In this document: positions 23,810-35,470 of the stretch, piece by piece | Position numbering within the stretch: the stretch's first letter is position 1 | Layout: each line of letters opens with the position of its first letter | The notes under the pieces: generated by a model | What the model saw: only the letters and a program-made list of their open reading frames with translations | The model's database searches: none | What the model was told of the DNA's origin: nothing | DNA from: Heterobasidion occidentale | Lineage: Eukaryota; Basidiomycota; Agaricomycetes; Russulales; Bondarzewiaceae | Assembly: GCA_039111635.1 (NCBI GenBank) | Contig: JBCAQO010000002.1 | Coordinates: 62,001-126,000, forward strand | Direction: 5' to 3' | Length of the DNA: 64,000 nucleotides | Position numbers and translations under genes: made by a program

Positions 23810-26800
23810 TTGTTCCGCTTCGATCTCACAATGAAAGCCTCCGTCTCCCCAGACCAATACCCTTGGGTTGAAGTCACGAGGTCGCAGCAATCGGCATGGG
23901 TAATTGTCGCATTTTGCCCCCACCCTACCATGAGTTCCATGTCTTACATCTCCAGAAATGCATTCACCCCGCTAGTGGACGTGACCTTTGACGCTGATCC
24001 ATCTCATGCCGGACGCCTGAAACCGTACGATTGGGCAGTAGATCCAGCTCCTCATGACTCGCGTTTTCCCTGGAGGCCCTTCATCCCAGTTGATCCTGGA
24101 TCCATCAGGGGTGACCCTTCGGAATGGATTTTTCCAGCCTCCGAAGCAAGTAATGACTTTTATCACTTCCCTTCTCGGACCATTTACACAAAATTGGTCA
24201 ATGTACACAACCAGATCAGAGCTTTTATCATCCGTTGTATCAGTGCGTTGAGAGACATTCTTGACTGGGATGGCAACCGGCCTCTCGAGATTAGTGTGTT
24301 GCAGGAAGGGATTGTCTATCCCTGGAAAACTGAAGAGGATGTCCATATCACCTTTTGGCGATTACGTCGTCCCTTTCTCGACTGCTTCGGATTCATCAGC
24401 TTTCTTGTCTGGAGGATTGAGCAGAGGATTGGGCCAAAAGTGAGTGCTTTACAGGGTCGAGGTTTCTGCTCATATCTCATGTCTTGCTTTGTAGTGGCGT
24501 GATCGTCCTAAGACTCAGGCCTCTTTGTCATTCGCTTTCGACCTACTGGACAGGTTCGTCTTGGGCCCTCGCATCCGTGGAGTCACCATCGTCACACAGG
24601 ACTATCCAACCTGGGGTCCCGAAATGAAGACGACTTGGGAGCTTCTCAAGCTCGCACGAATTAATATTGCATACTCTTGGAGCACTCGACAAGCGGGAGA
24701 GGTCAGCGCATTTGGTGACCTCAGGCCCGATCGGTGGCGACTTAACGGGAAACCATTCACGATTGTGTCCTACAAACCCCCATCACAGACAATGTACCTG
24801 GCAATGCTGTGGGGTGACGATCGTGGCATCATCGGCTCCAAAAAAGACAGAAGATGGGAGGATTACTACTGTTCAGCCTCTTATCTATCCGCAGACGATT
24901 GCGTCAACGTGCGCGTGTTTTACATGGAGACACAGATCGGGCTGGATCAGGACGATAGTGACGCTGAAGATCGTGAGGGTTGCACAGACCCTCCCTCCAT
25001 TAGGGGGCGCACTTTCCACCTGATTGACTGTGATATCAGCCGTCTTCGCCCGGACAAAAAGCACGCAGAAATACTCAAGAAGAGAGCAGCGTCTAACAGT
25101 CGCCTTTCTGCGGTTCTCGGATACGACCACGATCGCATTCCTCGTTCTGCCCCGTCTCGACCTGCCCCTCCTCCGCCAGCCCCTCCTCCGCCAGCCCCTC
25201 CTCCGCCAGCCCCTCCTCCGCCAGCCCCTCCCCCGCCAGCCCCTCCTCCGCCTGCCTCTCCCCCGCCTGCCTCTCCCCCGCCAGCCCCTCCTCCGCCTGC
25301 CTCTCCCCCGCCAGCCCCTCCTCCGCCTGCCTCTCCTCTACCCGCCCCTCCTCTGCCAGCCCCTTCTCAATATCAGCTGTCAAATGTGGCGCCTGGTAGC
25401 AATACGTTGTACGGGGGTGGTACGTTGTCTAGCGGCAATACGTCACAGGAGGTGCAGATGCGCATTGACACCCCTGGTGAAGTGTCGTCATCATTCCAGC
25501 CCCACTCTGAAGATCACGTTCAAGGAGTTGGACCGTCCGAGTCATCCGAGCATCTAAGGTATGCGTTTTTTTCAACCTTAGAGCGCAAAAACTTTATTGA
25601 CGAATATTTTTGGTGCGCAGCACAACAACAATGCTAGTTGACTCGCAGAGCCAGTATATGGCAATGGATATCGATTTGGAGGACCAAGGCACAAGTTTGT
25701 CTTCGTCGTCAGGCCCTCCATGCAGTGTGTTATCCGACTGCGACGCGATGCGGGAAGGCTCGTATGAGCAGGATGTGGCGATGAATGTCAACTCGGAGGT
25801 GGAGGACCGGGTTGAACGCAATTCTTCATCCAGTTATGCTCTTGTTGGCTCGAATGACGATTCAAGCGAAGGCGATGTGAGATTCTCGCGTTCTCCGAGC
25901 CCTGTCATCGTTTATGGGGAATATTTGGAGGTACACGCGGTCACACCCACTGATGTTGTCGACAGGGAGAATTATCCTCCCGCCTTTATTGCTGCGCTTT
26001 TCCCGAAAGTCTACCCCGCACCTCCCGGCAGTGAATTCATAGGAGGGCACTGGATAGCATCAGAAACCTTCCAATCTGAAGAAATGCTCACTGGTTCTCC
26101 CGGGGTGCTTGCGTACTTAGACAGCATCAAGGAAACGACTCTTGGAGGTTGGGCTCCCTATGCGCCATTTGACGTTAGACCTCTGGCTATCGACACCGGC
26201 TTCTTGCGGGTATCTCACGTCAAGCTTCATCCGCTCACTGAGATCTGGTTGCTAGCCATTTTAGAATGGAAGGCCTTTGAAGTCGAGGCGTTGCTGCAGG
26301 TGATGTTGCAGCATGGGATGTCGTTCCGTCTCAGTTGGAATAGCATGTGGGGTCAGCAGAAGATCGCGGCTAATGCTGAACGCCGTGCGAGTGAAGATCG
26401 TCCCAACTGGGTGGGGGGAGATAGTTTCCTCTTGGGCAAGCCAAATGACTCTCCTTCCTCCTTTGGCCAGCTATATCAGGAGCGGGTTCGATGGCTCCTG
26501 CGACAACCCTACGCAAGACGTCTTGTGGCATATGGTGGCCTGGCTTGGCGCCTTGTCATCCATTTTGGGTCCAAGGACATTGTTCGGAGCTACCTGGAGG
26601 GGCCAAGTGAGGCATACACTGTCTGGGATGAACGATACACAGCTGGACCAGATCGTGAATCGGAGTGCCCAGAAGATGAAGAGAGTGATCTGGCTCTCAA
26701 ATTACTCCTGGGGTTCACGGCGCTACGAGGGAATGCGTCGCTGTGGCCCAGCATAACCCTCTGGCGTACCAGCTACCTCTGGAACGGTTCGTGGTCGTCA

Positions 26801-27040
26801 TCTGCGGAGACATGGTTTCAAGACATGTTGACGCATCTCCATGACGGCGATTTGACGCCTCGAACTTCTGTACTGTGGTACTACACATTGCGGGGCTGGG
26901 ATAAGCGTGAACGTGGGGCGAACAAAAAACGTCTGGAAGCTGACAAACATCTGGCGACCCTCCGGACGTACAATCAAGACGTTGTCCTGGCTTCCGCGTT
27001 GCATAACCCAGGAATACTAGATGTAGCACATAAGTTGTAG
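23810..27040 (+). CDS. Orphan protein of about 1037 aa with polyproline hinge
   Basis: I do not recognise the family. Three exons join cleanly: 23810-24439, 24495-25558 and 25621-27040. The introns are 55 and 62 bp with GTGAGT/TAG and GTATGC/CAG borders, giving one open frame without internal stop. The first half (residues 1-440) is rich in Trp, Asp and Arg (VYPWKTEEDVHITFWRLRRP, GVTIVTQDYPTWGPEM, SKKDRRWEDYYCSASYLS). A hinge of about 75 residues of PAPPP/PASPP repeats follows, then an acidic-serine stretch. The second half is globular: PPAFIAALFPKVYPAPPGSE, WLLRQPYARRLVAYGGLAWR, LWRTSYLWNGSW, LWYYTLRGWDKRERGANKKR. No signal peptide or membrane segment is evident. ATG at 23831 is an alternative start. 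It sits between a dead Tnp2 transposase and satellite array B, so it may be a transposon passenger or a lineage-specific gene. Confidence 0.7.
25150..25370 (+). repeat. 15-bp coding minisatellite (proline hinge)
   Basis: About 14 tandem copies of CCTCCTCCGCCAGCC with C/T variation, encoding PPPAP or PPPAS. It keeps frame throughout because the unit is five codons, and separates the two halves of the orphan protein. Confidence 0.85.
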
Positions 27041-27224
27041 GTAGAGTTCCGGATCGCGTCACGCTCTGGACGTCATTTCGAGATCATGCAGCCGAGTATC
27101 TCTTCTCTTGTTGAATTTCATGAACCGGACTGCATATACGAACTTCTGTTATCAATGTATTCCCAATGTCTGTCTCTAGCATTCAAATAATATTCTAGAC
27201 CTTGGTCTTACCACCTGGTTGAGA

Positions 27225-28353
27225 TGTTCGGTTCCAAGCTTCAGAACGGAGTGACGTAAGCGCTCTGTCAGCTGTCCCTCCGTCGCCGCGTTGAGTCCAA
27301 CGTTCAAGCGACCAACCATGGGACCTTCCTCCATCACTTTCTGTGAGCAACATTCCTCCAGAAATGTGATGCTCTCAATCCATTTCCACGTATTCTGCTG
27401 TTGAGCAGCTCTCTGAGAGCGACATTCCTCCAGAAATGCTGCCATCAAGCATCGCGCGACTGCTGAGACACATCTGAGAGCGGTCTTCCTCCAGAAACGT
27501 GTTCTCCTCATCTATCACCCCAACGAGCGGCTTTCTGAGAGCGGCATTCCTCCAGAAATGCATTGCTCATAGAACGTCGTTGTGTCCGACTCACCCTCCG
27601 GCCGTAGTCCGATGGCGGCGCGTTTTTCACGGCTGTCGAGACACACATCTGAGAGTGATCTTCCTCCAGCAAGTCATATCCATTTATCCTCCCGACGAGC
27701 AGCTTTCTGAGAGCGATGTTCCTCCAGAAATGCGTTGCTCATAGGTCGTCATTATGTCCGTCTCACCCTGCCATCAAGCATCGCGCGACTGCTGAGACAC
27801 ATCTGAGAGCGGTCTTCCTCCAGAAACGTGTTCTCCTTATCTATCACCCCGACGAGCGGCTTTCTGAGAGCGGCGTTCCTCCAGAAATGCGTTGCTCGTA
27901 GGCCGTCGTTGTGTCCGTCTCACTCTGCCATCTAGTGTGGCGCGACTGTTGAGACACCTCTGAGAGCGGTCTTCCTCCGGTACGCCACATCCATTTATTC
28001 TCCTGTTGAGCAGCTTTCTGAGAGCGATGTTCCTCCAGAAATGCGTTGCTCATAGGTCGTCGTTGTTTCCGTCTCACCCTCCAACTGTAGTCTGACGGCG
28101 GCGCGTTTTTCACGGCTGTCGAGACACATCTGAGTGATCTTCCTCCAGCAAGTCATATCCATTTATCCTCCCAACGAGCAGCTTTCTGAGAGCGACGTTC
28201 CTCCAGAAATGCGTTGCTCATAGGTCGTCGTTGTGTCCGTCTCACCCTGCCATCAAGCATCGCGCGACTGCTGAGACACATCTGAGAGCGGTCTTCCTCC
28301 AGAAATGTGTTCTCCTCATCTATCCTCCCGACGAGCATCTTTCTGAGAGCGAC
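27225..28353 (+). repeat. 157-bp satellite, array B with leader
   Basis: Leader at 27225-27420 (TTCGGTTCCAAGCTTCAGAAC...), followed by about six units. TTCCTCCAGAAATG recurs near 27546, 27719, 27874, 28029 and 28198, with spacings of 155-173 bp. The longer spacings come from an inserted variant containing CTCCGGCCGTAGTC and GGCGGCGCGTTTTTC. The array passes without a gap into E copy 2 at TCTGAGAGCGACCACAACAC. Confidence 0.88.
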
Positions 28354-30150
28354 CACAACACGGATCCCGCTACGCTCGCAGAAGCCCCACGGACGCTGCT
28401 TTCGAGTTTGCTGAATGGAAGAACGACGCGCTGCCTTGAAAGTGCACACCGATTTTTCGACGTGCGAGAACGTCGTTGGGGATATGCGTTGGGTACGTGA
28501 CGTCCTCAACTACCATCCGTTTGCGCTTGCATTCATTTGCTCACCATACTCGCTCTCCATTCGCATTCGCCTTCCGCCTTACACCCTTTCACACTTCGCG
28601 TTTCGTTTGCACTCGCGTTCCTCCTCACGCCCTCACCACACACCACGACCCACTCTCAATCATGAACGCCAAATACGCTTGGTACCGTCTTAAAGTCTCG
28701 ACCTCGCTCCATATCGACGCGCTGCGGGGCAAGATCCGATTTTTCTTCGGACGTCATCCGCCCGATTATGGGTTCATTCAATCTGTTCACGCAGAATTGT
28801 AAGTTTTTTGTTGTCTTTTCTGTCGCATCCCTGATCTACAACCACAGCCTTGATATTAATGCCAAGGGCCACATTGGCACTGTCGGGAGGAGGGAAGAGG
28901 TAGGGGAGAGAGGTGAATGAGCAGTGAATTTGGAGACGTATGTAGGGGGATAAAGAGAAAGAACATTTTGTACAGTTTGCAGGTCTGGGTTTGCAGGTCT
29001 GGGGCCAGAATTTACGCGGCAGAGAGAAGATGTCTCAAGAGGACCCTACAGCGCGGTATGTTGATCGCGCTCCCATCGATTTCAAGAAGCTAATAGGATG
29101 TAACTCAGGCTGGGATGCTATCTCGAGTTGTCCAGCCAGTTTTTCCTCAAGCAATTGGCAACGTACAGCGGTTCCTTTGGTGTGCCCCGCTGGTCGTTTG
29201 GTTTGGCTTTAACAGTTTGTGTTCCCACATGCCGGCTGACACGCCACCTCGCGCTGCAGGCGCACAAGTTCTTCGATGTTCCGGGCTCCCTGACGTGGAT
29301 TTTCTGGCTCTTCAAGCTCTCGCTCTCCGCCAACACCCTCGCGAAGATCTAGGTTGCCGTGAGCGGCGCGCACGCCATCGGAACGGAGCTGTGGTTGCGC
29401 TCGCGCTGCACGATGATGGAAGCTCCCTACTTCACCCTGATCGCCCACACGCCCACTCCCCTCACATTTCATTTCCTGTCTAGTGGTCGAAGGCGGCATC
29501 CACTCTACCCAACTGGCTTATCTGCGACAGTCATCTGCCCCCCTTCATATAGAGGCTCGACCAGGGAATTGGGTTGTCGATGTCTTGCGGAGTGCATTTC
29601 GTTCGACCTCCTCCACCGAAAGACGCCCCCGAAATGCGTGCGGACCTCTGTTATGTCCGGTGGTTGACGCGTGCGTCATGGGTCTGGCCTTTCGCATGGG
29701 CCGTGTCGGGTGCGACGGAGGACCAGTGCAGGTTCCGGCCTGCGTGACCGCAGGCCCTGCACATCAAGTGCGACAGTGGCCACTCGCGCCGTGAGGCTTT
29801 TTCCTGGGAGCGACAGTCAGCTCGTGCGGCGTTTGGCCGAGGGCCCCTTGGTGTCGCGAACGATGGTGGCCGCGCGCGCTGTGGGACGTGCAACGGCGGC
29901 CTGCCTTTCAGGTGCGGTGCTGGACTGAGCGTCTTGGGTCCGGCGTCTCGCGTGGGCCTTGTCGAGTGCGGCGGTGGACGCTCGTGGGGTCCTGCCTGTC
30001 TGGCGCGCGCAGTCGAGGGCCCTCCGTGTCGCGTACGGTGATGGACGCGCGCCTTGTGGCTTCTGCTCGCGGTGAGCCATGTCGGATACGACGGTGGATG
30101 CGAGACGGGTCCGACCTGCGTGGCGCCTCCAGCTGAGGGCCTCCAAGTTC
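28354..30150 (+). repeat. Dispersed element E, copy 2
   Basis: Starts at the end of satellite array B. It contains a small two-exon frame (28663-28920), a block resembling a Sec14/CRAL-TRIO piece (29250-29350) and a degenerate GC-rich minisatellite (29640-30140). From 29074 to 30150 it is nearly identical to copy 1 in opposite orientation. It lacks the ~725 bp RNase H segment present in copies 3 and 4. Confidence 0.82.
28663..28920 (+). CDS. Short conserved frame inside E copy 2
   Basis: ATG at 28663 opens KYAWYRLKVSTSLHIDALRG and KIRFFFGRHPPDYGFIQSVH. A plausible intron (28799-28847, GTAAG to CAG) leads to LDINAKGHIGTVGRREEVGE and a TGA. The same frame is kept in E copies 3 and 4 (about 46496-46235 minus, 57174-57430 plus) with conservative changes such as N/D and H/R. 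The family is not recognised. It may be the first exons of a once larger gene captured by E rather than a working gene. Confidence 0.35.
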
Positions 30151-31089
30151 GGGTCGTGCTGGCGCATCTCGCGGTGCCGATATGGAGAAGTATTAGAACC
30201 TGAGCGCGACTGAAGAACCGCGTCACCTGCAAGTTGATGTGTTAGTAACCGGTGGTTGGTATCTGGAAGGCACCTGCGCACATCAGTAGATCCCCTTCAA
30301 CGACACTCATGCTCATGTAGGCCTTGTGATCACACTGCTCAATGGCTGACATGAATGGAAAGAAAGTGAATGTCAGAAAGCTATTTCATTAGCATTGTGA
30401 TCGGAGAACAGGGAATAAGTATGTTTGAAGTCGTTAGGAAGGAAGTCCTTCCCATAGCAACCTATCAGGTGAGTACCCTGGAGAACGTTACCAGTCTCTC
30501 AAGGACGCTCATCAGAAAGGTCATGTTATCCAGTAGGATAGCACACTACTGGATGAACAGTGGAGACGCGAAGGACATGCTGCGCCAGACGAGCACCGCG
30601 CGCGCGTTCGATGTCGGACGGATGACACGCCAGTGTATTCATGATAAGCACAGCGTAGATCGTTTAATGACCTCTGCCATGCTGAATTGATCCTGGCCTT
30701 GAGGCTGAAGCGAGCTGGCGGGAGGAGGAAGGAAATGTATAAGGATATGTGCGGGGGGCAGTCAGGCACCTAAAAATGTACATAATCAGCCGCATTGCCT
30801 CGCTTCAGTAGTCGGAGATCCAGTACAACCCTGGCACGCGTGGCGGGCGGATGTAAGAAATCAATTAGATATGTAAGACTCGTGGGGGGCTGGAGGTGGG
30901 GAGGTTATACAACCATTGCCAATGGGCGCACCATCCCGCCCTGCACAACCTCCACAAAATGCTTCATTTCAAACAGCGACAGTCCGTGTACGTAGCGCGG
31001 TCAATACAGGAAGGGGTGGATCGAGGGCACCGCAAACAATTGCCAAACAATCTATATAAAACCCTTCTCAGGCTGCTTGCCTCTCATCT
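30151..31089. other. Intergenic, no supported gene
   Basis: An open frame of 106 codons at 30370-30690 has no recognisable domain or intron support. The rest is non-coding in appearance. TATATAAA at about 31052 lies 38 bp before the start of the next gene and could be its TATA element. Confidence 0.4.
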
Positions 31090-32021
31090 ATGCCCACCGC
31101 GAACCCCGCCACCATGGTCCATTGTCGCGTTGAGGCCCCCTCACCGAGCCATACCCCCACTCCGTTCTGGAGCCAGACTGGACCTTACCTTGCAACACCA
31201 TTTTCTAAGTATTCCGACCAACTCAAAAAGATGTGTGCTGAGGGGGCTGATCGCCGTCGCCCCGAAAAGCCTGGCTGCTGCCGATACTGTGGCGAGGTCA
31301 TGGTGTTCCTGCAACTCACCTACACTGTAGACAATGCAGGCCAATGGTGTGTGATTGTAAGTCCAGAAGAGCTTATGCCCGACGTTGCACACTCAACTTT
31401 TGCCACCAGTGCCCCTCGTGCCCGCGACGCTGGTTCCCCGAGCAAGAGCCCCTGCTGCCGACTCAACAGGCGTGCATCGATGCCATAAGGGCGGACGACG
31501 ACCGGAAGGCCGTTGAACGGAAAATTGCCTTGCGTGCTGAAGCAGGGGTGATGAACCAGGTTTGTCAGTCCATGGAGGTGGGAAATCAATCTGTAGACTC
31601 ACCATAACATGGCAGACGAGTGATTCCAATGACTATCATCACTGCCTAGTGAAGGAGGATTCCGATGACGAGGCAGATGACCTCGAGGCGGGTCCTTCCA
31701 ACCAGGTGAGTGATGCGCGCGAGCCCAGTGCGAGCCCTCAAGCGCACTATTACTCATGAACACATCGACGACAAACAGGGACACACCGAAGAGATTGGAG
31801 AACAAGCCCGCATCGATAGAGATAACGCCGCCCTCGACGTTGTCATGACTAGAATGCAGCGGATCATCAGGATCGCAGGCATTGCGCACCTATCTTCGGC
31901 GTTGAGGGAGATTCTTATGCTTGCACTGCAAATGAAGCAGGTCAAGGCACGGATGCGTGCAGGGAGGAGCTATGACGGACCGACTGAGATGATCAATTTG
32001 ACAGAGGACGACGACGCATAG
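31090..32021 (+). CDS. Orphan protein of 249 aa with paired CxxC motifs
   Basis: Four exons (31090-31356, 31410-31559, 31616-31705, 31779-32021) separated by 53-73 bp GT-AG introns give an uninterrupted frame. The N-terminal part has EAPSPSHTPTPFWSQTGPY and YSDQLKKMCAEGADRRRP. A cysteine cluster follows: GCCRYCGEVMVFLQLTY, QWCV, then CPSCPRRWFPEQEPLLPTQQ. This could bind one zinc ion through C-x2-C pairs. Next come a charged helix (IRADDDRKAVERKIALRAEA), an acidic stretch (KEDSDDEADDLEAG) and a C-terminal helix-rich part (MTRMQRIIRIAGIAHLSSAL). The family is not recognised. A GC-rich hairpin similar to that behind the Helitron stands 38 bp after the stop, which hints that the gene may be cargo of a rolling-circle element. 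Confidence 0.65.
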
Positions 32022-32059
32022 ACCACATCGGGAAATGCACAAGATTGTCTTTCTGACTT

Positions 32060-32094
32060 ACAAGGCACGCCGGAGCTTCGCTCCGGCGCCTTGT
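32060..32094 (+). terminator. GC-rich hairpin downstream of orphan gene
   Basis: ACAAGGC, AC bulge, GCCGGAGC, loop TTC, GCTCCGGC, GCCTTGT. The inner stem has 8 perfect pairs and the outer stem 7. The same architecture, including the AC bulge, is seen at 17929-17962 behind the Helitron. It may be a Helitron-type 3' end or a transcript 3' structure. Confidence 0.55.
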
Positions 32095-32232
32095 ATATAT
32101 GTTACACTTGTTGTCGCTTGACTGTCATCACAACATTTACCCTCAGGCAGCGAAGTCGAACTAAAGTCGATGCCTTCCCGTGCTTGTTATGCGACACATT
32201 GAATGTCTCGCACTTTGCGGGCTCTTTTTTCT

Positions 32233-32994
32233 CTATAAGTATAATGAATGCGTATTTATTGTAAGAGCGGGACAAACGATCGGGAGCAAGCAGACAGCAG
32301 GTAGTGATAGATTCATATACAAAAAAGGTATGACTGTGTGGAGTTCAGGGTGCGAGGCGCACCATCTCGCTGCTTCAAATGAATTGGTATGCCAGCGCCA
32401 AGGGTGACTGGTGATGGTCCAGCTACATGAGGGGAAAATGTACAGCCGTGAACTGGATGGAAAGACAAAAACCCACTCACAAGGCACCTCGCAAATGAGA
32501 ATGTCCTCTTGGATCAGCACAGTGATAGCACGGATGTCATCATAAGTTAGATTTAGCGAGAGGCAGGACGATGGGGGACAAGATAGTGATTCCGTCATCA
32601 GGAGAACCATTTGCCGGCTTTGCGAGACGTGAAACCCTTCGCAGGTTTGAAGCCGATACAACCGTCGCTCAATCAAACACGATGGGCAGGTCGGAATCGG
32701 AGTAGGCCTGAAAAAATACATAAACAGAGTGATCGAGTGCCAAAGAGAAAGCAGGGACTGACGATTAAGGTGCAGTCCAACTGCACGTCTTTAGCTCCGT
32801 CTAGGAGCTCGATGGGGAGCGACACACGAAGATAGACTTCTACCAGCGCCCTTGAACCATGAGAGGGTATGGTATCGTACGACTTCAGAGCCACAAACTT
32901 GTAAGGACTCGCTAGCAGGGCGTCGGGACAAAATGAGGTCAGGATAAACAATGGTGTAGAAAGACACATAGAACGGCATACACGGAGAGCTCAT
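32233..32994 (-). CDS. Possible small gene, function unknown
   Basis: Two neighbouring open pieces look protein-like: ALKSYDTIPSHGSRALVEVY with LRVSLPIELLDGAKDVQLD (about 32765-32895), and PTCPSCLIERRLYRLQTCEG then LNLTYDDIRAITVLIQEDI (about 32490-32700). An intron near 32705-32765 would be needed to join them. No family is recognised, and the start and end are uncertain. Confidence 0.28.
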
Positions 32995-34121
32995 CGCAGG
33001 TATGAGAAATTAATGCTGGTGGGAGTGGATGGGGCTAGTACGAAGGGAGTCGATACTTATGACTCTCTGAGTGGTGTAAGTGGATCATTGATGATCCAGC
33101 TTGAACGGCCCGTGCCATCGACCGGCCTTCCATCGACCGTTCTGTATGTACGAAGCAATAAGTGAGCGCAGAATCTTGATCACTTCGAAGTCGTACCTCA
33201 TCATCGTGGCAGCTCTGTGGGAAACCCCCTGCAAATTTCGAGGTTGATTGGCAATTATAAACGGACTAGCCTAAGCCCAGGTCGCGCAGCTGTCAATAGC
33301 TACGCTGCTCTCACAATGTCATGCGGTAATCAAATTTTTTCAAGTGCACCCAGGTCCACAAATGCTTCCAGAATACTGATCTCCTCCTGAATGTAGAGCC
33401 CGGACCAGTTTTGGGTATGCCTTGATCAGTCTCTTGAGTTTGCCATATTCTCAGTACGAGCTCTTCTTTCGGACTCAACAATATCCCATCGGGTAGCATT
33501 CTGTGCCCGGCCAGATAGGTTTTAAGGGTAAGCTGGATTTCGTTTCTTGGCTTCCTTCACACCGTTCTATTTTGCTGGCCTCACGACCTGATCGGCGGGC
33601 GCCCGGTCACCGCGAGTGCAGACTGTTCAGATTCTGTATACACGTCACAAGAGGATGCGCCGGTTTGGACTTACACTGTCGTTGATTCCTTTATACGCCT
33701 TGCAGATGGCATGTTGTCTTTCAGAGTGCAAATTTTAGGTCCTACGGGCTCGCCTATGAGGTTGCGTCAAATCAACGCGCATCTGAGAATTCCGCTTGCA
33801 GGATAACCACTCTTCGAAAGTCAGATTAAACTTAAATGCTGAGATACGATGGACCCAAGATAGCCAAAAATTAGTAAGGATCCCCGGTCCTCAAAAAAGT
33901 CTACGAAGAAGTCGAGCAAGAGCACTGATGCAGCGATGAGTGCACGGGGTCCATTCGGTATGTGGGGAGTTTAGCTTCCGCATTTTGAACAAGTCGCGCG
34001 CCTCCGCCTACTGTTTCTTGAACATTCCAGATGAGTTTGTGAATTCGGTGCTGTGAGTACGAAGTACAGGTGTAGTGGGGATTGACCCCTCGCGATTATG
34101 GGTGATTTTGAGAGCAAACAC
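32995..34121. other. Intergenic, no supported gene
   Basis: The only frame of note is 62 codons on the minus strand at 33311-33499 (LPDGILLSPKEELVLRIWQT), without partner exons. The rest shows no structure that I can interpret. Confidence 0.4.
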
Positions 34122-35470
34122 CTATGATGACAGTATGGGATTCCCAAAATAAATAAATAAAAATGCGATAGGCCGAACACAGGTTTTGTCGATGTTCAAA
34201 TACAACCAAAAGATTGTTAGAAATCCCAAGAGGCTCTTAATTCTTGTAACAGCTTCTGACATCGCACACATTGTACAATCAAACTCATACCTCACCGACA
34301 TGGCATCATAACATGATTGCGACCATGAAGAGAAAGCGAGGCCCGTCAGTATAGCCACTGCGCCAAAGACAACACCGCCTGCTGCAGCGTTGGAAAACCT
34401 CATACTGCTGCCCCTTTTTCCATTGCTATTCCATGGCCTTTCAGCGAGAATCTCCATGGCCCCTCTGTCGCCCCCAACAATGATCAGACTAGCGGCTGAT
34501 TCCTTCTTCGGCATTTCCACCCTCGTATGAAACCCCAGCCGCGCCGCAGAATCTTGAACGACGGGGATGTCAGCTGAGGGGATCAGATAAGCGACCGCAG
34601 GGGGTTGCCTAGAGATAGCTGCAAGCCCGGCAAGGAAGTCGGATTCATTGACTTCCTTTGTCTGGGAGTAAAGGGGAGTATGAGTCAGACTAAAGCCGGC
34701 ACTGGGAGTGGAGATAATATCGTCTTCTTCACCGTCGGACTTTGTCGACCGATAGGAATCTAGAGGCAACGACGCCGACTCCGTAGGGCTTGGGCTTTTC
34801 AGCAGTTTCATTGGCTGCTGCGAGGCTTTGCCGCCCTGATTTCTTGTCGGCAAATTCGAGCCCTCACATCACTTTTGGAAGGTATATTTGTCGTCATCTC
34901 CTTCGTCAATAATGCTCCTCATGAGGACCCCGCTGAATAATTATGATCAGTCCAGTGAAGGCGAGATGATTATTTACCACTCATGTACCTCGTAGGTCGA
35001 GTTGGTTCTGCGGCTGACCCTTGGTCGTGCACAGATTCACTGATCGTCATGGATTGAAGGGTACGAGAGAGATCCAATTCTTGAGTTTGTGCAGCGTCTG
35101 AAGTTGTGGAACTAACATAAGGGCAGCCTTTACGTGGGTGGCCAGCCCGGGGACGATGGCATTTCGAGCAGTGAGGCGCTCTGCGGGAAGGTTTTTTGAG
35201 AGAGCTGCCGGAAATTGTCCCGGCAGCGCTAAGTGATGTATCAGGAGCAGACACAAGAGGGATCATGGGAGATAGGAAATACTGGTAAAGGTACGCTTCT
35301 GGCGCAAGTCTATGAGTTGCAGTCATCCGCGGAAATGACCGAGAGTTTGGCGGAAGGAAAGATGTGACGTGCCTAGTATCGGCAAAAACAACTAGTATGT
35401 TATCACGGCCCAGGTTAGTCTCCGTGGCTGGCCTCAGAAGAAAGTCGTTCTGTGTAGGCCCGGGTGCCAA
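34122..35470 (-). pseudogene. Zinc-knuckle-like basidiomycete protein with C-terminal hydrophobic segment (one stop)
   Basis: The first exon from the ATG at 35470 has NILVVFADTRHVTSFLPP and a cysteine/histidine cluster PHCSKCHRPRAGHPRKGCPY (35120-35180), similar to a zinc knuckle. A 57-bp intron (about 34924-34981, GTACAT to CAG) leads to IIDEGDDDKYTFQK. A TGA at 34871-34869 then interrupts an otherwise continuous frame. After it come LPTRNQGGKASQQ, PAVAYLIPSADIPVVQDSAA, ASLIIVGGDRGAMEILAERP and a hydrophobic stretch (AAGGVVFGAVAILTGLAF). Proteins with this knuckle followed by an AME.L.ER..G segment seem common in mushroom genomes, with no known role. A single recent stop or an unusual intron are both possible. 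Confidence 0.5.

Noticed and set aside
25093..25383. Minus-strand frame with EEGLAEEG repeats
   Set aside because: It is the mirror image of the proline-coding minisatellite of the plus-strand orphan gene.
30370..30690. 106-codon plus-strand frame
   Set aside because: No recognisable domain, no introns and no conserved neighbour; length is compatible with chance.
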